A stretch of DNA of 64,000 bases, from the NCBI RefSeq assembly GCF_000829415.1, contig NZ_AP014637.1, positions 2,430,001-2,494,000 of the forward strand, written 5' to 3'. Shown in pieces: positions 44,018-52,829 of the stretch; the stretch's first letter is position 1; every line of letters starts with the position of its first letter. The notes beneath the pieces are model-generated. The model did no database searches. It was not told the DNA's origin and saw only the letters and a list, made by a program, of their open reading frames with translations. A program made the translations under genes and the position numbers. Source of the DNA: Pseudomonas sp. StFLB209. Its GTDB lineage: Bacteria > Pseudomonadota > Gammaproteobacteria > Pseudomonadales > Pseudomonadaceae.

Positions 44018-44971
44018 TTACTTTGCGGTAAGAAACGCCAGCAAGGCTTCTAACATTTCCTCCGGTGCCTCTTCCTGAGGATAGTGCCCTGCGCCCGGGA
44101 TGACACGAGCTGTCACATCGGTTGCGACCGGCGCCAACATATCCTTCAAACCGCCAGCACGTGCAAATTCGCCGCCCACTGCCAGTACCGGCATCTTCAG
44201 CGGTGTAAGCGCATGCTTTTTGTTCTGCTCGATGGTTTGGGGAATAGCCCGGTAGTAGGCAAAGCCTGCGCGCATCGCACCGGGTTTTGAATACGCACGA
44301 ACATATTCCTCGGTCGCGAGGTCAGTCGGTCGATAGGCGAAGCTGTTAAACAGCCACTCCAGATAGACTCTTTCTTTGCCCTCAACCAGCGCTTCGGGCA
44401 AATCCGCTAGCTGGTTAAAAGCGAAATGCCAGGAACGCAGTGGATCAAGACCCGGAATACCGGCCTCGGACAACACAATGCGAGAAATTTCGTCAGGGTA
44501 GTTGGCGGCCATTGAATAGCCGATCCACATACCTACGTCATGGCCGACCACGCTATAGGTCGAATGCCCCAGCGAGCGCATCAACTCGTGTAGGTCCCGA
44601 GCCACGTTGTCAGTGTCATAGCCAGCCATGGGGCGATTCGAATCGCCCAGACCGCGCGGATCAACGGCAATGACAGTGAAGTGCCGGGCTAGCTCTGGCA
44701 TGATTTTATGCCAGGTGTAAGCCGTTTGCGGCCAACCTGGAATCAGTAGCAATGCAGGCCCTTTGCCGCCTGTTACATAGTGCAGGCGAACGCTGTCCTG
44801 ATTCACGACTGCGTAGCCATCTTGAAAACTGCAATTTTCACAGGAAGCGTTATTGAGCGCAGCCTGAGCCGCAGCGACATTGATCGGCAGCATGCCTGCC
44901 AGCAGATTCAGGCCCAGGGAAAACGATAATGTCGAAAGCAGACTGCTTCCTTTCAGGGGTAACGATTTCAT
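44018..44971 (-). CDS. secreted alpha/beta hydrolase, Cif-like epoxide hydrolase family
   Basis: 317 residues from ATG 44971 (GGAGGA ribosome site); a 23-codon upstream extension is ignored. It has a signal peptide to about residue 35. The protein resembles Cif, the secreted P. aeruginosa epoxide hydrolase, as I recall that sequence. Matching active-site positions: Asp145 nucleophile in GHDVGMW, Glu169 in LSEAGIP, His182 in SWHFAFN, Tyr239/240 in FAYYRAI, His296 in GAGHYPQE. The usual HGxP oxyanion motif reads PGWP (79-82). Cys44 and Cys47 follow the signal peptide. G+C in four 60-nt lines counted by hand is 53-60%, below its neighbours, suggesting transfer. Substrate unknown. Confidence 0.8.
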   Translation of the reverse strand: MKSLPLKGSSLLSTLSFSLGLNLLAGMLPINVAAAQAALNNASCENCSFQDGYAVVNQDSVRLHYVTGGKGPALLLIPGWPQTAYTWHKIMPELARHFTVIAVDPRGLGDSNRPMAGYDTDNVARDLHELMRSLGHSTYSVVGHDVGMWIGYSMAANYPDEISRIVLSEAGIPGLDPLRSWHFAFNQLADLPEALVEGKERVYLEWLFNSFAYRPTDLATEEYVRAYSKPGAMRAGFAYYRAIPQTIEQNKKHALTPLKMPVLAVGGEFARAGGLKDMLAPVATDVTARVIPGAGHYPQEEAPEEMLEALLAFLTAK

Positions 44972-45200
44972 GGCGTGTCCTCCATCCGGAGCAAGTTCAT
45001 GAGAAGTGTCGACTGCAGGCCAAACTGCCTGGTACTTCAATCGAGCAACTCTGAACGAAAGCAGGCCGAAAGAATGCGCGAAACCACGTCAGCGTATGTA
45101 GGACACTTCTCCTTTTAACGCTAGCACGCCTCCAAGACTCACAGGGCCATGCCCAGAAACCCATGAAACAGGTAGCCTTGTGCGCTCGTCGTCTGATGGC

Positions 45201-46469
45201 TTAGCGGATTGACTCGCCCAACGGCTGTAACAGTGCCAGTCGCCACGCGACCCCCAGCGCCAGCAGTAACAGCAATCCGATAAACAGCACGATCCCGTTC
45301 CAGCCGGCGTAGTGCCAGAACACGCCGCCGCCGGTGCCGGCTACGCTGGAGCCTGCGTAGTAGCAGAACAGGTACAGCGACGAGGCCTGGCCGCGCGCGG
45401 TGGTGGCGCGGCGGCCGACCCAACTGCTGGCCACCGAGTGGGCGCCGAAGAACCCGAAGGTGAAGATCAGTACGCCGATGATCACCAGTGCCAGCGGGTT
45501 GAGCAGGGTCAGGCCCAGGCCGGCGAGCATCAGCACGATGACCGCCCAGAGCACCTTGCGACGGCCCAGACGGTCGGCCAGCGAGCCGATTTTTGCTGAA
45601 CTGTAGATACCCGACAGGTAGACCACCGAGAATAGCCCGACCACGGCCTGGCTCAGGTTGTAGGGCGCTTCGAGAAAGCGGTAGGCAATGTAGTTGAACA
45701 GGGTGACGAACGCGCCCATCAGCAAAAAGCCGGTCAGGAACAATAACGGCAGGCCCTGATCGCGCAACTGCACGGCGAAGCCGTCCAGCAGGCTGCGCGG
45801 GTGTAATGAACGGGGGCGGAAGTTGCGCGAGTCGGGCAGGATGCGCCAGAACACCGCGGCGGCAATCAACGCCAGGCCGCCGATCACCAGCAGTGCAACG
45901 TGCCAGTTCACGTAGTCGATCAGTACCCCGCTGATCAGCCGTCCGCACATGCCGCCCACCGCGCTGCCGCCGATGTACAAACCCATGGCCAGGCCCAGAT
46001 GGGTCGGGTGGATCTCTTCACTCAGATAGGTCATGGCCACCGCCGCCAGCCCGCTCAGCGACAAGCCGACCAGCGCACGGGTTACCAGCACGGTTTCCCA
46101 GTCGGGCATCAGCGCACTGGCCAGGGTGGCGATAGAGGCGCAGAACAGCGCCAGAACCATGACCGGCTTGCGGCCGATACGGTCGGAAATCGGCCCGGTA
46201 ACCAGCAGGCCAATGGCGAGCATCGCGGTAGAGACTGACAGCACCAGGCTGCTCTGCGCGGCACTGATGGCGAATTCGCGTGACAACAGCGGCATCATCG
46301 GCTGCACGCAATACAACAGGGCGAAGGTGGCAAAGCCTGCCGCGAACAGCGCCAGTGCGGTGCGGGTGAACAGCGGTGTGTTCTTTTCGATGTAGGTGTC
46401 GGCCTGACTCGCGGTTTGGGCGGGCGATGGCGGAGTATCGTTATTGAGCGCAGGGCTGGCAGGCTTCAC
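45201..46469 (-). CDS. MFS transporter, YnfM-like drug/sugar efflux type
   Basis: Proton-driven exporter of the inner membrane. The 422-residue product has a cytoplasmic N terminus of about 30 residues and 12 predicted spans. MFS signatures are GPISDRIGRKPVMV after TM2 and GSLADRLGRRKVLW after TM8, and the antiporter-type GLYIGGSAVGGMCGRLISG lies in TM5. Length and pattern match E. coli YnfM, which also has a divergent LysR regulator. Substrate unknown. Confidence 0.88.
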   Translation of the reverse strand: MKPASPALNNDTPPSPAQTASQADTYIEKNTPLFTRTALALFAAGFATFALLYCVQPMMPLLSREFAISAAQSSLVLSVSTAMLAIGLLVTGPISDRIGRKPVMVLALFCASIATLASALMPDWETVLVTRALVGLSLSGLAAVAMTYLSEEIHPTHLGLAMGLYIGGSAVGGMCGRLISGVLIDYVNWHVALLVIGGLALIAAAVFWRILPDSRNFRPRSLHPRSLLDGFAVQLRDQGLPLLFLTGFLLMGAFVTLFNYIAYRFLEAPYNLSQAVVGLFSVVYLSGIYSSAKIGSLADRLGRRKVLWAVIVLMLAGLGLTLLNPLALVIIGVLIFTFGFFGAHSVASSWVGRRATTARGQASSLYLFCYYAGSSVAGTGGGVFWHYAGWNGIVLFIGLLLLLALGVAWRLALLQPLGESIR

Positions 46470-46537
46470 GGTGGACCTCGGTCTTGCAAGAACAGGCAGG
46501 CATTGAAAAAAGCATATAGCGGGCTAATGATTCAATC

Positions 46538-46547
46538 CAATATATTG
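46538..46547. promoter_or_regulatory. perfect 10-bp palindrome in the MFS/LysR divergent gap
   Basis: CAATATATTG, centred in the 119-nt gap between the two divergent starts, in an A+T-rich stretch. Position fits a LysR-type binding site that would control the exporter and the regulator itself. Confidence 0.4.
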
Positions 46548-46588
46548 TTAGACATGATTGATAGCTTGTACGACTTATTTGGTGGCCT

Positions 46589-47476
46589 ATGGAACTGCGG
46601 CATCTGCGTTATTTCATTGCGGTGGCCGAAGAGCTGCACTTTGGTCGGGCGGCCCAGGCGCTGGGCATTTCTCAACCACCGCTGAGCCAGCAGATCCAGG
46701 CGCTGGAGCAGGAGCTGGGCGCGCGGCTGTTTGAGCGCACCAACCGGCGTGTGGAATTGAGCGAAGCCGGGCGTTTGTTTCTTGAACAGGCCCGCCTGGT
46801 ATTGGCGCAGGTCGATAAAGCCGCTGATGTGGCCCGGCGTGCGCAGTTGGGCGAACTGGGTGAACTGAAGGTCGGCTTCACAGCCTCGGCGCCCTTTACC
46901 TCAAGCATTCCCAAAGCCATTTTTGCGTTTCGCCAGAGTTACCCGGCGGTGCACCTGGCCTTGCAGGAAATGACCAGCCAGGACGTGGTCGATCATCTGC
47001 AAGATGGCAGCATGCAGGTCGGTATCATGCGGCCCTTGCCGTTACCCGACTCGTTGATCGCCGTGGAGCTGTTGCGTGAGCCGCTGGTTGCGATCATGCG
47101 TTCCGACCACCCATTGGTGGCTGGCAGTGAGCAAGGGTTATTCATGGCGGCGTTGGCCGAAGAGCCGTTCGTGTTTTTTCCGCGCAGCTACGGCAGCGGC
47201 TTGTATGCGCAGATCATTGGGCTGGCCAGGGCAGCGGGCTTCAGCCCGTTGATTACTCAAGAGGCGGGCGAAGTGATGACGATCATCGGCCTGGTGGCGG
47301 CGGGGTTGGGTGTGACGGTGTTACCGGCGTCGTACCAGCGCTTGCGCATCGACGGGGTGGCGTACCGCACTCTGCTCGACGATGGCGCCAGCAGTGCGGT
47401 ATGGCTGGTGCAACGCAAGGACGAGCAATCACCGATGGCCAAAGCTTTTTGTGAGCTGGCAAGCTTCAAGCCATAA
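46589..47476 (+). CDS. LysR-family transcriptional regulator (YnfL-like)
   Basis: 295 residues with the N-terminal winged helix (MELRHLRYFIAVAEELHFGR; LGISQPPLSQQIQALEQELG) and a periplasmic-binding-like effector domain (LKVGFTASAPFTSSIPKAI onward). Divergent from the MFS gene, so probably its regulator. The last codons (ELASFKP) lie inside a repeat shared with other intergenic sites (47458-47532), so the C terminus of the protein is partly repeat-derived. Confidence 0.92.
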   Translation: MELRHLRYFIAVAEELHFGRAAQALGISQPPLSQQIQALEQELGARLFERTNRRVELSEAGRLFLEQARLVLAQVDKAADVARRAQLGELGELKVGFTASAPFTSSIPKAIFAFRQSYPAVHLALQEMTSQDVVDHLQDGSMQVGIMRPLPLPDSLIAVELLREPLVAIMRSDHPLVAGSEQGLFMAALAEEPFVFFPRSYGSGLYAQIIGLARAAGFSPLITQEAGEVMTIIGLVAAGLGVTVLPASYQRLRIDGVAYRTLLDDGASSAVWLVQRKDEQSPMAKAFCELASFKP

Positions 47477-47532
47477 GCTGCAAGCAAGAGCGCATGGTGC
47501 TCTCGCGTGCAGCTTGAAGCTTACAGCTTGCC
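47458..47532. repeat. AAGCTTCAAGC-type repeat/bidirectional hairpin overlapping the LysR 3' end
   Basis: Starts GGCAAGCTTCAAGC and ends GCTTACAGCTTGCC, with an inner AGAGC / GCTCT stem. It bridges the convergent LysR and small secreted-protein genes and probably ends both transcripts. Left arm codes for the last LysR residues. Confidence 0.65.
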
Positions 47533-47538
47533 GCCCGC

Positions 47539-47985
47539 TCAGTTGACCTTGGCCAGGTCGCCCTTCAGGGCGACACCGGCGATCACTGCGCCGGCATGGC
47601 ACTCGTAGTTCACCGGGTCTTTGCGTTCGATCTTTTTGTAATAGCTGGTGATGTTGGTCACCGCGTTGGCGCCGGCACCCTTGGCCGCTTCGTTCAATTG
47701 CAGGATCGCCGATTGCAGGACCCATTCGCAGGCTTCGGTGTCGCTCTTGTTGAAGGCATTGGTCTTCTTGTTGGTGACCGCATTCGGGCTTACCACGGTG
47801 ACCTTGCCGCGTGGCGGCACGCCCGCCAGGTAGAACTTGACGCTGCCGTCGAGCTTGCCTTGCTGGGTCATTTGCTGGATCACCTTGTCGAACGGCAGCA
47901 ACAGCATCGTGTCACGTGCCTGACTGATACCGGGCAGGGCGCTGAGGGCAATCGCTGCACCCGCGATCCAGGACTTCATTTGCAT
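47539..47985 (-). CDS. small secreted/periplasmic protein of unknown function
   Basis: 148 residues with a signal peptide (MQMKSWIAGAAIALSALPGISQA) and a mature part of about 125 residues. ATG 47985 has an AAGGAG site. The mature region holds two cysteines (Cys in TEACEW and in NYECHAG) that could pair, and a GANAVTNITSYYKK segment reminiscent of GANAV motifs in small envelope proteins. Homologues are often labelled excinuclease ATPase subunit, as I recall; nothing here supports that, as there is no Walker motif and the protein is exported. Function unknown. Confidence 0.8.
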   Translation of the reverse strand: MQMKSWIAGAAIALSALPGISQARDTMLLLPFDKVIQQMTQQGKLDGSVKFYLAGVPPRGKVTVVSPNAVTNKKTNAFNKSDTEACEWVLQSAILQLNEAAKGAGANAVTNITSYYKKIERKDPVNYECHAGAVIAGVALKGDLAKVN

Positions 47986-48011
47986 GGCTCATCTCCTTGA
48001 TAGAACGAGTT

Positions 48012-49238
48012 TCAAGCCCAGCGACGGAAAATCAACGAGGTGTTGACCCCGCCGAAGGCGAAATTGTTATTCATCACATACTCGTGGCTCATCACCCGGG
48101 GTTCACCTTTGAGGTAATCGAGTTCGCCACACTGCGGATCGACTGCATCCAGGTTCAGGGTATGGATGTAGCGGTCACGCTTGAGCATTTCGATGCTGAA
48201 CCACGACTCAAGTGCCCCACAGGCGCCCAATGTGTGGCCGAGAAAGCTTTTCTGTGAACTGATGGGCATTCTGGCGCCGAACAGTTCGCTGGTGGCCAGG
48301 GTTTCGGCGATATCGCCCTGTTCGGTGGCGGTGCCGTGGCCATTGACGTAACCGATGGCCGCCGTTGGCAGGCCGGCATCTTCCAGCGCCAGTTCCATGG
48401 CCCGGCGCATGGTCACTTGTTCGGGGCGGGTGCTGTGGGCACCGTCGGCATTACTGCCGAAGCCGACGATCTCGGCATGAATCCGGGCCCCGCGCGCCAG
48501 GGCATGTTCCAGTTCTTCAAGCACCAGCATGCCAGCGCCTTCACCGATGACCAGGCCGTCGCGACCACTGTCGTAGGGCCGTGGGCTGGTGTGCGGTGCA
48601 TCGTTCTTCAGGCTGGTGGCATACAGGGCGTCAAACACCATCGCCTCGGTCGGGCAGAGCTCTTCGCCACCGCCGGCCAGCATCATCGGCAAGCGGCCGA
48701 ACTTGATCGCCTCATAGGCGTAGCCGATGCCCTGGCTGCCACTGGTGCAGGCGCTGGAGGTTGGAATCAGACGCCCGGTAAGGCCGAAGAAGATGCTGAT
48801 ATTCGCCGCTGTGGTGTGCGGCATCATGCGCACATAGGAATTGGCGTTCAGGCCATCGGCTACCGAGTTGAGCAGCATGTTGCCGAACGCTTTGATCTCT
48901 TCGGTACTGCCGGTGGAAGAGCCGCAGGCGGTGCCCATGCGCCCGTCACGAATGATCGGGTCGTTGAGCAACCCGGCATCGCTCAGGGCTTGCTCGGACG
49001 CGGCGACCACCAGCCGCGAGACCCGACCCATGCTGCGCAACTGCTTGCGCGTCCAGTGTGCAGGCACTTCGAAGTTATCCACAGGCCCGGCCAGCCGGGT
49101 ATTCAGCTCGCTGAAACGGTCCCACTCGTCCATCCGCCGGATGCCGCTGCGGTTGGCGCTGAAGTTGGCTTCGATGCTGTCCCAGTCGCTGCCCAGAGAA
49201 GTGATGCCAGACATGCCGGTGACGACCACGCGTTTCAT
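48012..49238 (-). CDS. beta-ketoacyl-ACP synthase (FabF-like) of aryl-polyene-type cluster
   Basis: Elongating ketosynthase. 408 residues from ATG 49238, which shares its A with the stop of the reductase gene and has GGAGG upstream. Complete Cys-His-His triad: Cys164 in SSACTSGSQ, His301 in NGHGTATE, His335 in FLGHTLGA. It corresponds to the ApeO-type enzyme of aryl polyene clusters by order, next to a FabG-like reductase. Last gene of the 16-kb minus-strand cluster. Confidence 0.92.
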   Translation of the reverse strand: MKRVVVTGMSGITSLGSDWDSIEANFSANRSGIRRMDEWDRFSELNTRLAGPVDNFEVPAHWTRKQLRSMGRVSRLVVAASEQALSDAGLLNDPIIRDGRMGTACGSSTGSTEEIKAFGNMLLNSVADGLNANSYVRMMPHTTAANISIFFGLTGRLIPTSSACTSGSQGIGYAYEAIKFGRLPMMLAGGGEELCPTEAMVFDALYATSLKNDAPHTSPRPYDSGRDGLVIGEGAGMLVLEELEHALARGARIHAEIVGFGSNADGAHSTRPEQVTMRRAMELALEDAGLPTAAIGYVNGHGTATEQGDIAETLATSELFGARMPISSQKSFLGHTLGACGALESWFSIEMLKRDRYIHTLNLDAVDPQCGELDYLKGEPRVMSHEYVMNNNFAFGGVNTSLIFRRWA

Positions 49239-49966
49239 CAGCACAGGCCTCCGTTGACGGCCAGAACCTGGCGGGTGATGTAAGCCGCTTCGGCAGACAT
49301 CAGGAAATTCACCGCGCCGGCGACTTCTTCCGGAGTGCCCATGCGCTGTGCGGGGATCATTTTCAGCAGTTCTTCGACGGGCACGTTGTCATCCAGCATT
49401 GCCGTGTCGATCAGGCCCGGGGCCACGCAGTTGACGGTGATCTTGCGCTTGGCCAGTTCGATGGCCAGCGCCTTGGCGGCGCCGATCAGTCCGGCTTTGG
49501 AGGCACTGTAGTTGACCTGGCCACGGTTGCCGATCAGCCCGGACACCGAGGTGATGCAGACAATCCGGCCGGCGGCGCGGCGGCGGATCATCGGCATGCT
49601 CAGCGGGTGCAGCACGTTGTAGAAGCCGTCCAGGTTGGTGCGCAGCACCTGGTCCCAGTCGTCATCGCCCAAGGCCGGGAAGGCGCCGTCGCGGGTCAGC
49701 CCGGCGTTGAGTACCACGCCGTAATAAGCGCCATGGGTTTCCACGTCCTGCTCAAGCAGGGTCTTGCAGGCGGCTCGGTCGGACACATCGAACTGCAGCA
49801 CCCGCGCCTGACGGCCCAAGGCGTGAATTTCAGCCTGGACCGCGTCGGCCTCGGCCCGGCCGCTACGGCAATGCAGCACCAGGTCGTAACCAGACCTTGC
49901 CAGGCGCAGGGCGATGGCCCGGCCGATGCCGCGGCTTGAACCGGTGACCAGAATCGTGTCAGTCAT
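49238..49966 (-). CDS. 3-oxoacyl-ACP reductase (FabG-like SDR)
   Basis: NADPH-dependent reduction of the beta-keto group during polyene extension. 242 residues from ATG 49966 (MTDTILVTGSSRGIGRAIAL); the frame extends 21 codons into the upstream gene. Cofactor motif TGSSRGIG (8-15), NAG at 87-89, and catalytic Ser140, Tyr153, Lys157. Overlaps the dehydratase gene by 8 nt and the ketosynthase by 1 nt. Confidence 0.93.
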   Translation of the reverse strand: MTDTILVTGSSRGIGRAIALRLARSGYDLVLHCRSGRAEADAVQAEIHALGRQARVLQFDVSDRAACKTLLEQDVETHGAYYGVVLNAGLTRDGAFPALGDDDWDQVLRTNLDGFYNVLHPLSMPMIRRRAAGRIVCITSVSGLIGNRGQVNYSASKAGLIGAAKALAIELAKRKITVNCVAPGLIDTAMLDDNVPVEELLKMIPAQRMGTPEEVAGAVNFLMSAEAAYITRQVLAVNGGLC

Positions 49967-50417
49967 TAACGGCTCCTTCGGCCAGATAGTCGGCAGCGTT
50001 GGGTGGGCAATAGACATTGAGGCGGGCAAACACTTCGATGTCCGGGCCGCTCAAGGTGCATTCGAACACACCCATGCCACTGTCGTCCTGCAATGAACGC
50101 CGGGCGTGGATGGTCAGTTCGCTACCATGGGGGAAGTGTTCGACGTTGCATTCGTACTTGCGGGTGCCGAGCAGAAAACCCAGTTGCACCGGCTCGCCGC
50201 GCAAGCGCGCCTGGCAGCCGGCAAACGCCGCCACGCTCTGGGCCATCAGTTCGATGCCGATCCATGCCGGCAGGCTGCCGTCAGGGCGGTTGAAGGGGCC
50301 ATCGGGGCGAACCGTCAGGCGGGTCTGGATGGTTTCGTCGTCGAAGGCCAGCACCTGATCGATAAGAATCATGTCAGCAGCGTGCGGCACCAGTTCGGCG
50401 ATCGGCCAGTCGATCAT
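49959..50417 (-). CDS. hotdog-fold 3-hydroxyacyl-ACP dehydratase-like protein (ApeP type)
   Basis: 152 residues with one hotdog domain. PHAADMILIDQVL (11-23) carries the usual His and Asp of this dehydratase family, and WIGIELMAQSVAAFAG provides the helix Glu. The expected role is to dehydrate 3-hydroxyacyl-ACP to give the conjugated double bonds, together with the dehydratase domain fused to the ligase at 61762. Overlaps its upstream neighbour by 4 nt. Confidence 0.88.
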   Translation of the reverse strand: MIDWPIAELVPHAADMILIDQVLAFDDETIQTRLTVRPDGPFNRPDGSLPAWIGIELMAQSVAAFAGCQARLRGEPVQLGFLLGTRKYECNVEHFPHGSELTIHARRSLQDDSGMGVFECTLSGPDIEVFARLNVYCPPNAADYLAEGAVND

Positions 50418-51607
50418 GGCGCGTCTCCGATAATCAGGCTGATGTTATTGCCCCCGAAGGCAAACGAGTTGCTCATCAGGTAGCGCGGTGTTGCACGACT
50501 CAGGCGCGAGTTGGCGGTGGTCCAGTGCAGCACTGGCAGTTGCGGGTCGGCCTGGCCGTCCCAGACATGCGGCGGTAGCGCGGAATCGGTATTGTCCTGG
50601 GCCAGGCTCAGCCAGCAGAACGCCGCTTCCAGGGCGCCGGCCGCACCGAGCGTGTGGCCGCTCAAGGGTTTGGTCGACGAGCAGGGTACGCCATCGGGAA
50701 ACAGCGTCTGCACCGCCAGGCTCTCCATCGCGTCGTTGTGCTGGGTGGCGGTGCCATGCAGGTTCAGGTAGCTGATTTGCCCGGCCTGCAGGCCTGCCTT
50801 GTCCAGCGCGCGTTGCATCGACTCGCGGGCGCCGCGACCGCTTGGCTCGGGGGCCGAGATATGGTGGGCATCGCTGCTGGCGCCGGCACCGAGCAAGGCA
50901 ATGCTGTGGCTCTGGCTGGCCTGGCGGGTCATTAGAAACAGCACCGCAGCTTCGCCTATGTTGATGCCGTCGCGGTTGCGCGAGAACGGATTGCAGCGCT
51001 GCGCAGAAACCGCTTCAAGGGCGTGGAAGCCGTTGAGGGTCAGCTTGCACAGGCTGTCGACCCCGCCGCACAGCACCGCGTCGCACAGCCCCATGTCCAG
51101 CGCGCGGCGAGCGCTGAGCAAGGCCCGGGCACTGGAGGTGCAGGCGGTGGAAATCACGTAGGCAGGACCGCTGAGGCCGAGCCACTCGGCGAGAAAACTG
51201 GCCGGTGCACCCAGTTCTTGCTGGCGGTAGTCGTAATGTTCAGGAAAGCTCTTGTCGCGCAGCCAACTGCCCATGCTGCGGCTGGCCTCGTCGATGCCTG
51301 AGGTGCTGGTGCCGAGGATCACCCCAACCCGGCCTGCCCCGTAGCGGGCGATGGCGGCGCGTATCGGGTCTTCGATCTGTTGGGCGGCCGCCAGCAGCAA
51401 CTGATTGTTGCGGCTGTGGGCGCTGAGCTGCTCGGGAATCACCGGCAGGTCGAGGTCGACGCTGCCCACCGGCAGGCTGTGGCCGGGGATCCAGCCCGAC
51501 TCGCAGACCATCCCGGCGCTGTCGCCGGCAAACAGCTTGCGTGCCACGTCCTGGCGGTTGTTGCCCAGTGCGCAGACCAGGCCCAGCTCGTTGAGGTAGG
51601 CGGTCAT
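50414..51607 (-). CDS. beta-ketoacyl-ACP synthase I-like enzyme (ApeR type)
   Basis: Second ketosynthase of the cluster. 397 residues with an intact triad: Cys156 in STACTSSA, His284 in NLHGTATQHND, His318 in PLSGHTLGAAGA. It is clearly diverged from the 408-residue ketosynthase, so the two probably act at different steps. It overlaps the DUF3261 gene and the dehydratase gene by 4 nt each. Confidence 0.92.
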   Translation of the reverse strand: MTAYLNELGLVCALGNNRQDVARKLFAGDSAGMVCESGWIPGHSLPVGSVDLDLPVIPEQLSAHSRNNQLLLAAAQQIEDPIRAAIARYGAGRVGVILGTSTSGIDEASRSMGSWLRDKSFPEHYDYRQQELGAPASFLAEWLGLSGPAYVISTACTSSARALLSARRALDMGLCDAVLCGGVDSLCKLTLNGFHALEAVSAQRCNPFSRNRDGINIGEAAVLFLMTRQASQSHSIALLGAGASSDAHHISAPEPSGRGARESMQRALDKAGLQAGQISYLNLHGTATQHNDAMESLAVQTLFPDGVPCSSTKPLSGHTLGAAGALEAAFCWLSLAQDNTDSALPPHVWDGQADPQLPVLHWTTANSRLSRATPRYLMSNSFAFGGNNISLIIGDAP

Positions 51608-52098
51608 GGTGTGGTCCCGTTACTGAGTGGGCTGATATTGAAGTGCACGGGCTGGTCGCGCGCAGGCGCCAGCGTCAGGCTGAACACCTCAGGCGAGCGG
51701 AATTCGACCTGCCAGCGCGAATCCAGGCGGCGCAGTGTGCCTTGCTGCCGGGCACTTGGGTAGCGTGCCGGCAGCTCATGCTCCGGGGTCATGGCGAACA
51801 GTAAAGCGGCGAACAATTCGCGGGCTTCGGGATTGGGCGGCAACAGGCCGTCAGCCTGCCATTGACCGTCGATCAGGCGCTGGCGGGCCTGGGGAATACC
51901 CAGCGGGTCCATCATCGACCAGCGCAGGCCGCCGCTCTCTTGCTGGATGATCAGCAACCAGTCCTGGCTTTGCCCGGCCTGGACGCGCTGCACATGCAGT
52001 TGCCGGGGCAGTTGCAGGTCCGGGGTGCCGACCGGCAATGGTGCCTGACTGGCGCAGCCGCCGAGCAGCAACAGGGTCAGCAGCAAAATACGGATCAT
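51604..52098 (-). CDS. DUF3261 lipoprotein
   Basis: 164 residues with a lipoprotein signal (MIRILLLTLLLLGGCASQ; Cys15 in the lipobox LGGC). The mature part is beta-rich, with a LolB-like size. DUF3261 lipoproteins recur in aryl polyene and similar clusters; a role in inserting the lipid pigment into the outer membrane is likely by analogy with LolB but unproven. Overlaps both neighbours by 4 nt. Confidence 0.85.
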   Translation of the reverse strand: MIRILLLTLLLLGGCASQAPLPVGTPDLQLPRQLHVQRVQAGQSQDWLLIIQQESGGLRWSMMDPLGIPQARQRLIDGQWQADGLLPPNPEARELFAALLFAMTPEHELPARYPSARQQGTLRRLDSRWQVEFRSPEVFSLTLAPARDQPVHFNISPLSNGTTP

Positions 52099-52829
52099 TG
52101 CGCGGCATCCGGCAGAGGCTTGCGTACCACGGCATTGACCAGGGTTTCTTCACGCTGGCCAAACGGCTTGGGTTTACACAGCTTCAAACGCTCCAGCAGG
52201 CCAAAGTCCTTGGCGCGACTCCACCACAAGTACGGGTAGGAGACATTGCCCGCGCTGAACTCGAAGCCCTGGTCACGCAGCATGTCGAGGTACTGGGCGG
52301 CGCTTTTCTGCACATGCATCGGGTGGCGGAACAGCCAGCGGATTACCCAGGTGTCGATATACGCCTCGGTGGACTCGGCAAACAGCAGATAGCCACCGGG
52401 CTTGAGCACCCGGTAGAACTCGGCCAGTGCTTGCTCCTGCTCGACCAGATGGTGAAAGGTCTGGTGGCAGAACAGCAAATCGACACTGGCATCGGGCAAC
52501 TGCAACACCGCGCAGTCGCTGCCGATCAACTCGACCTCCAGACCCAGGCGGGCTGCTTCCTGGCGGCTCAGTTCCAGGCTGTGCGGGTCAGCGTCCAGGC
52601 CGATGATCCGCGCCGGCTGGAAGGTTTGCTGCAAATAACGGAATGACTTGCCCTGGCCGCAACCGGCGTCGAGCAACACAGCATCCGTGGGCAGCGGCGT
52701 GTCGAACAGCCCGCGCAGGTCATTGATTGCTACGCGCAACACATGGTGCTGCCAGGTGTGGCTGCGCAGAAACCAGAAGCCGAAACGGGTTTCTTCGACG
52801 TAACTGTCGCTCAGGAACCGGCTGTTCAT
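52095..52829 (-). CDS. class I SAM-dependent methyltransferase
   Basis: 244 residues. Motif I AVLLDAGCGQGKSFRYL (near residues 49-65), acidic GLDAD in motif II, and LLFCHQTFHHL in motif IV are visible. In aryl polyene clusters such an enzyme methylates the aryl head; position here suggests the same, but O- or C-methylation cannot be told. Overlaps the flavoenzyme gene by 4 nt. Confidence 0.88.
   Translation of the reverse strand: MNSRFLSDSYVEETRFGFWFLRSHTWQHHVLRVAINDLRGLFDTPLPTDAVLLDAGCGQGKSFRYLQQTFQPARIIGLDADPHSLELSRQEAARLGLEVELIGSDCAVLQLPDASVDLLFCHQTFHHLVEQEQALAEFYRVLKPGGYLLFAESTEAYIDTWVIRWLFRHPMHVQKSAAQYLDMLRDQGFEFSAGNVSYPYLWWSRAKDFGLLERLKLCKPKPFGQREETLVNAVVRKPLPDAAQ

Noticed and set aside
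48012..52098. Housekeeping fatty-acid (fab) cluster or PUFA synthase
   Set aside because: No fabD, fabH, acpP or large multidomain synthase; the presence of ammonia lyase, LolA-like, MMPL and DUF3261 proteins points to an aryl-polyene-type pathway instead.
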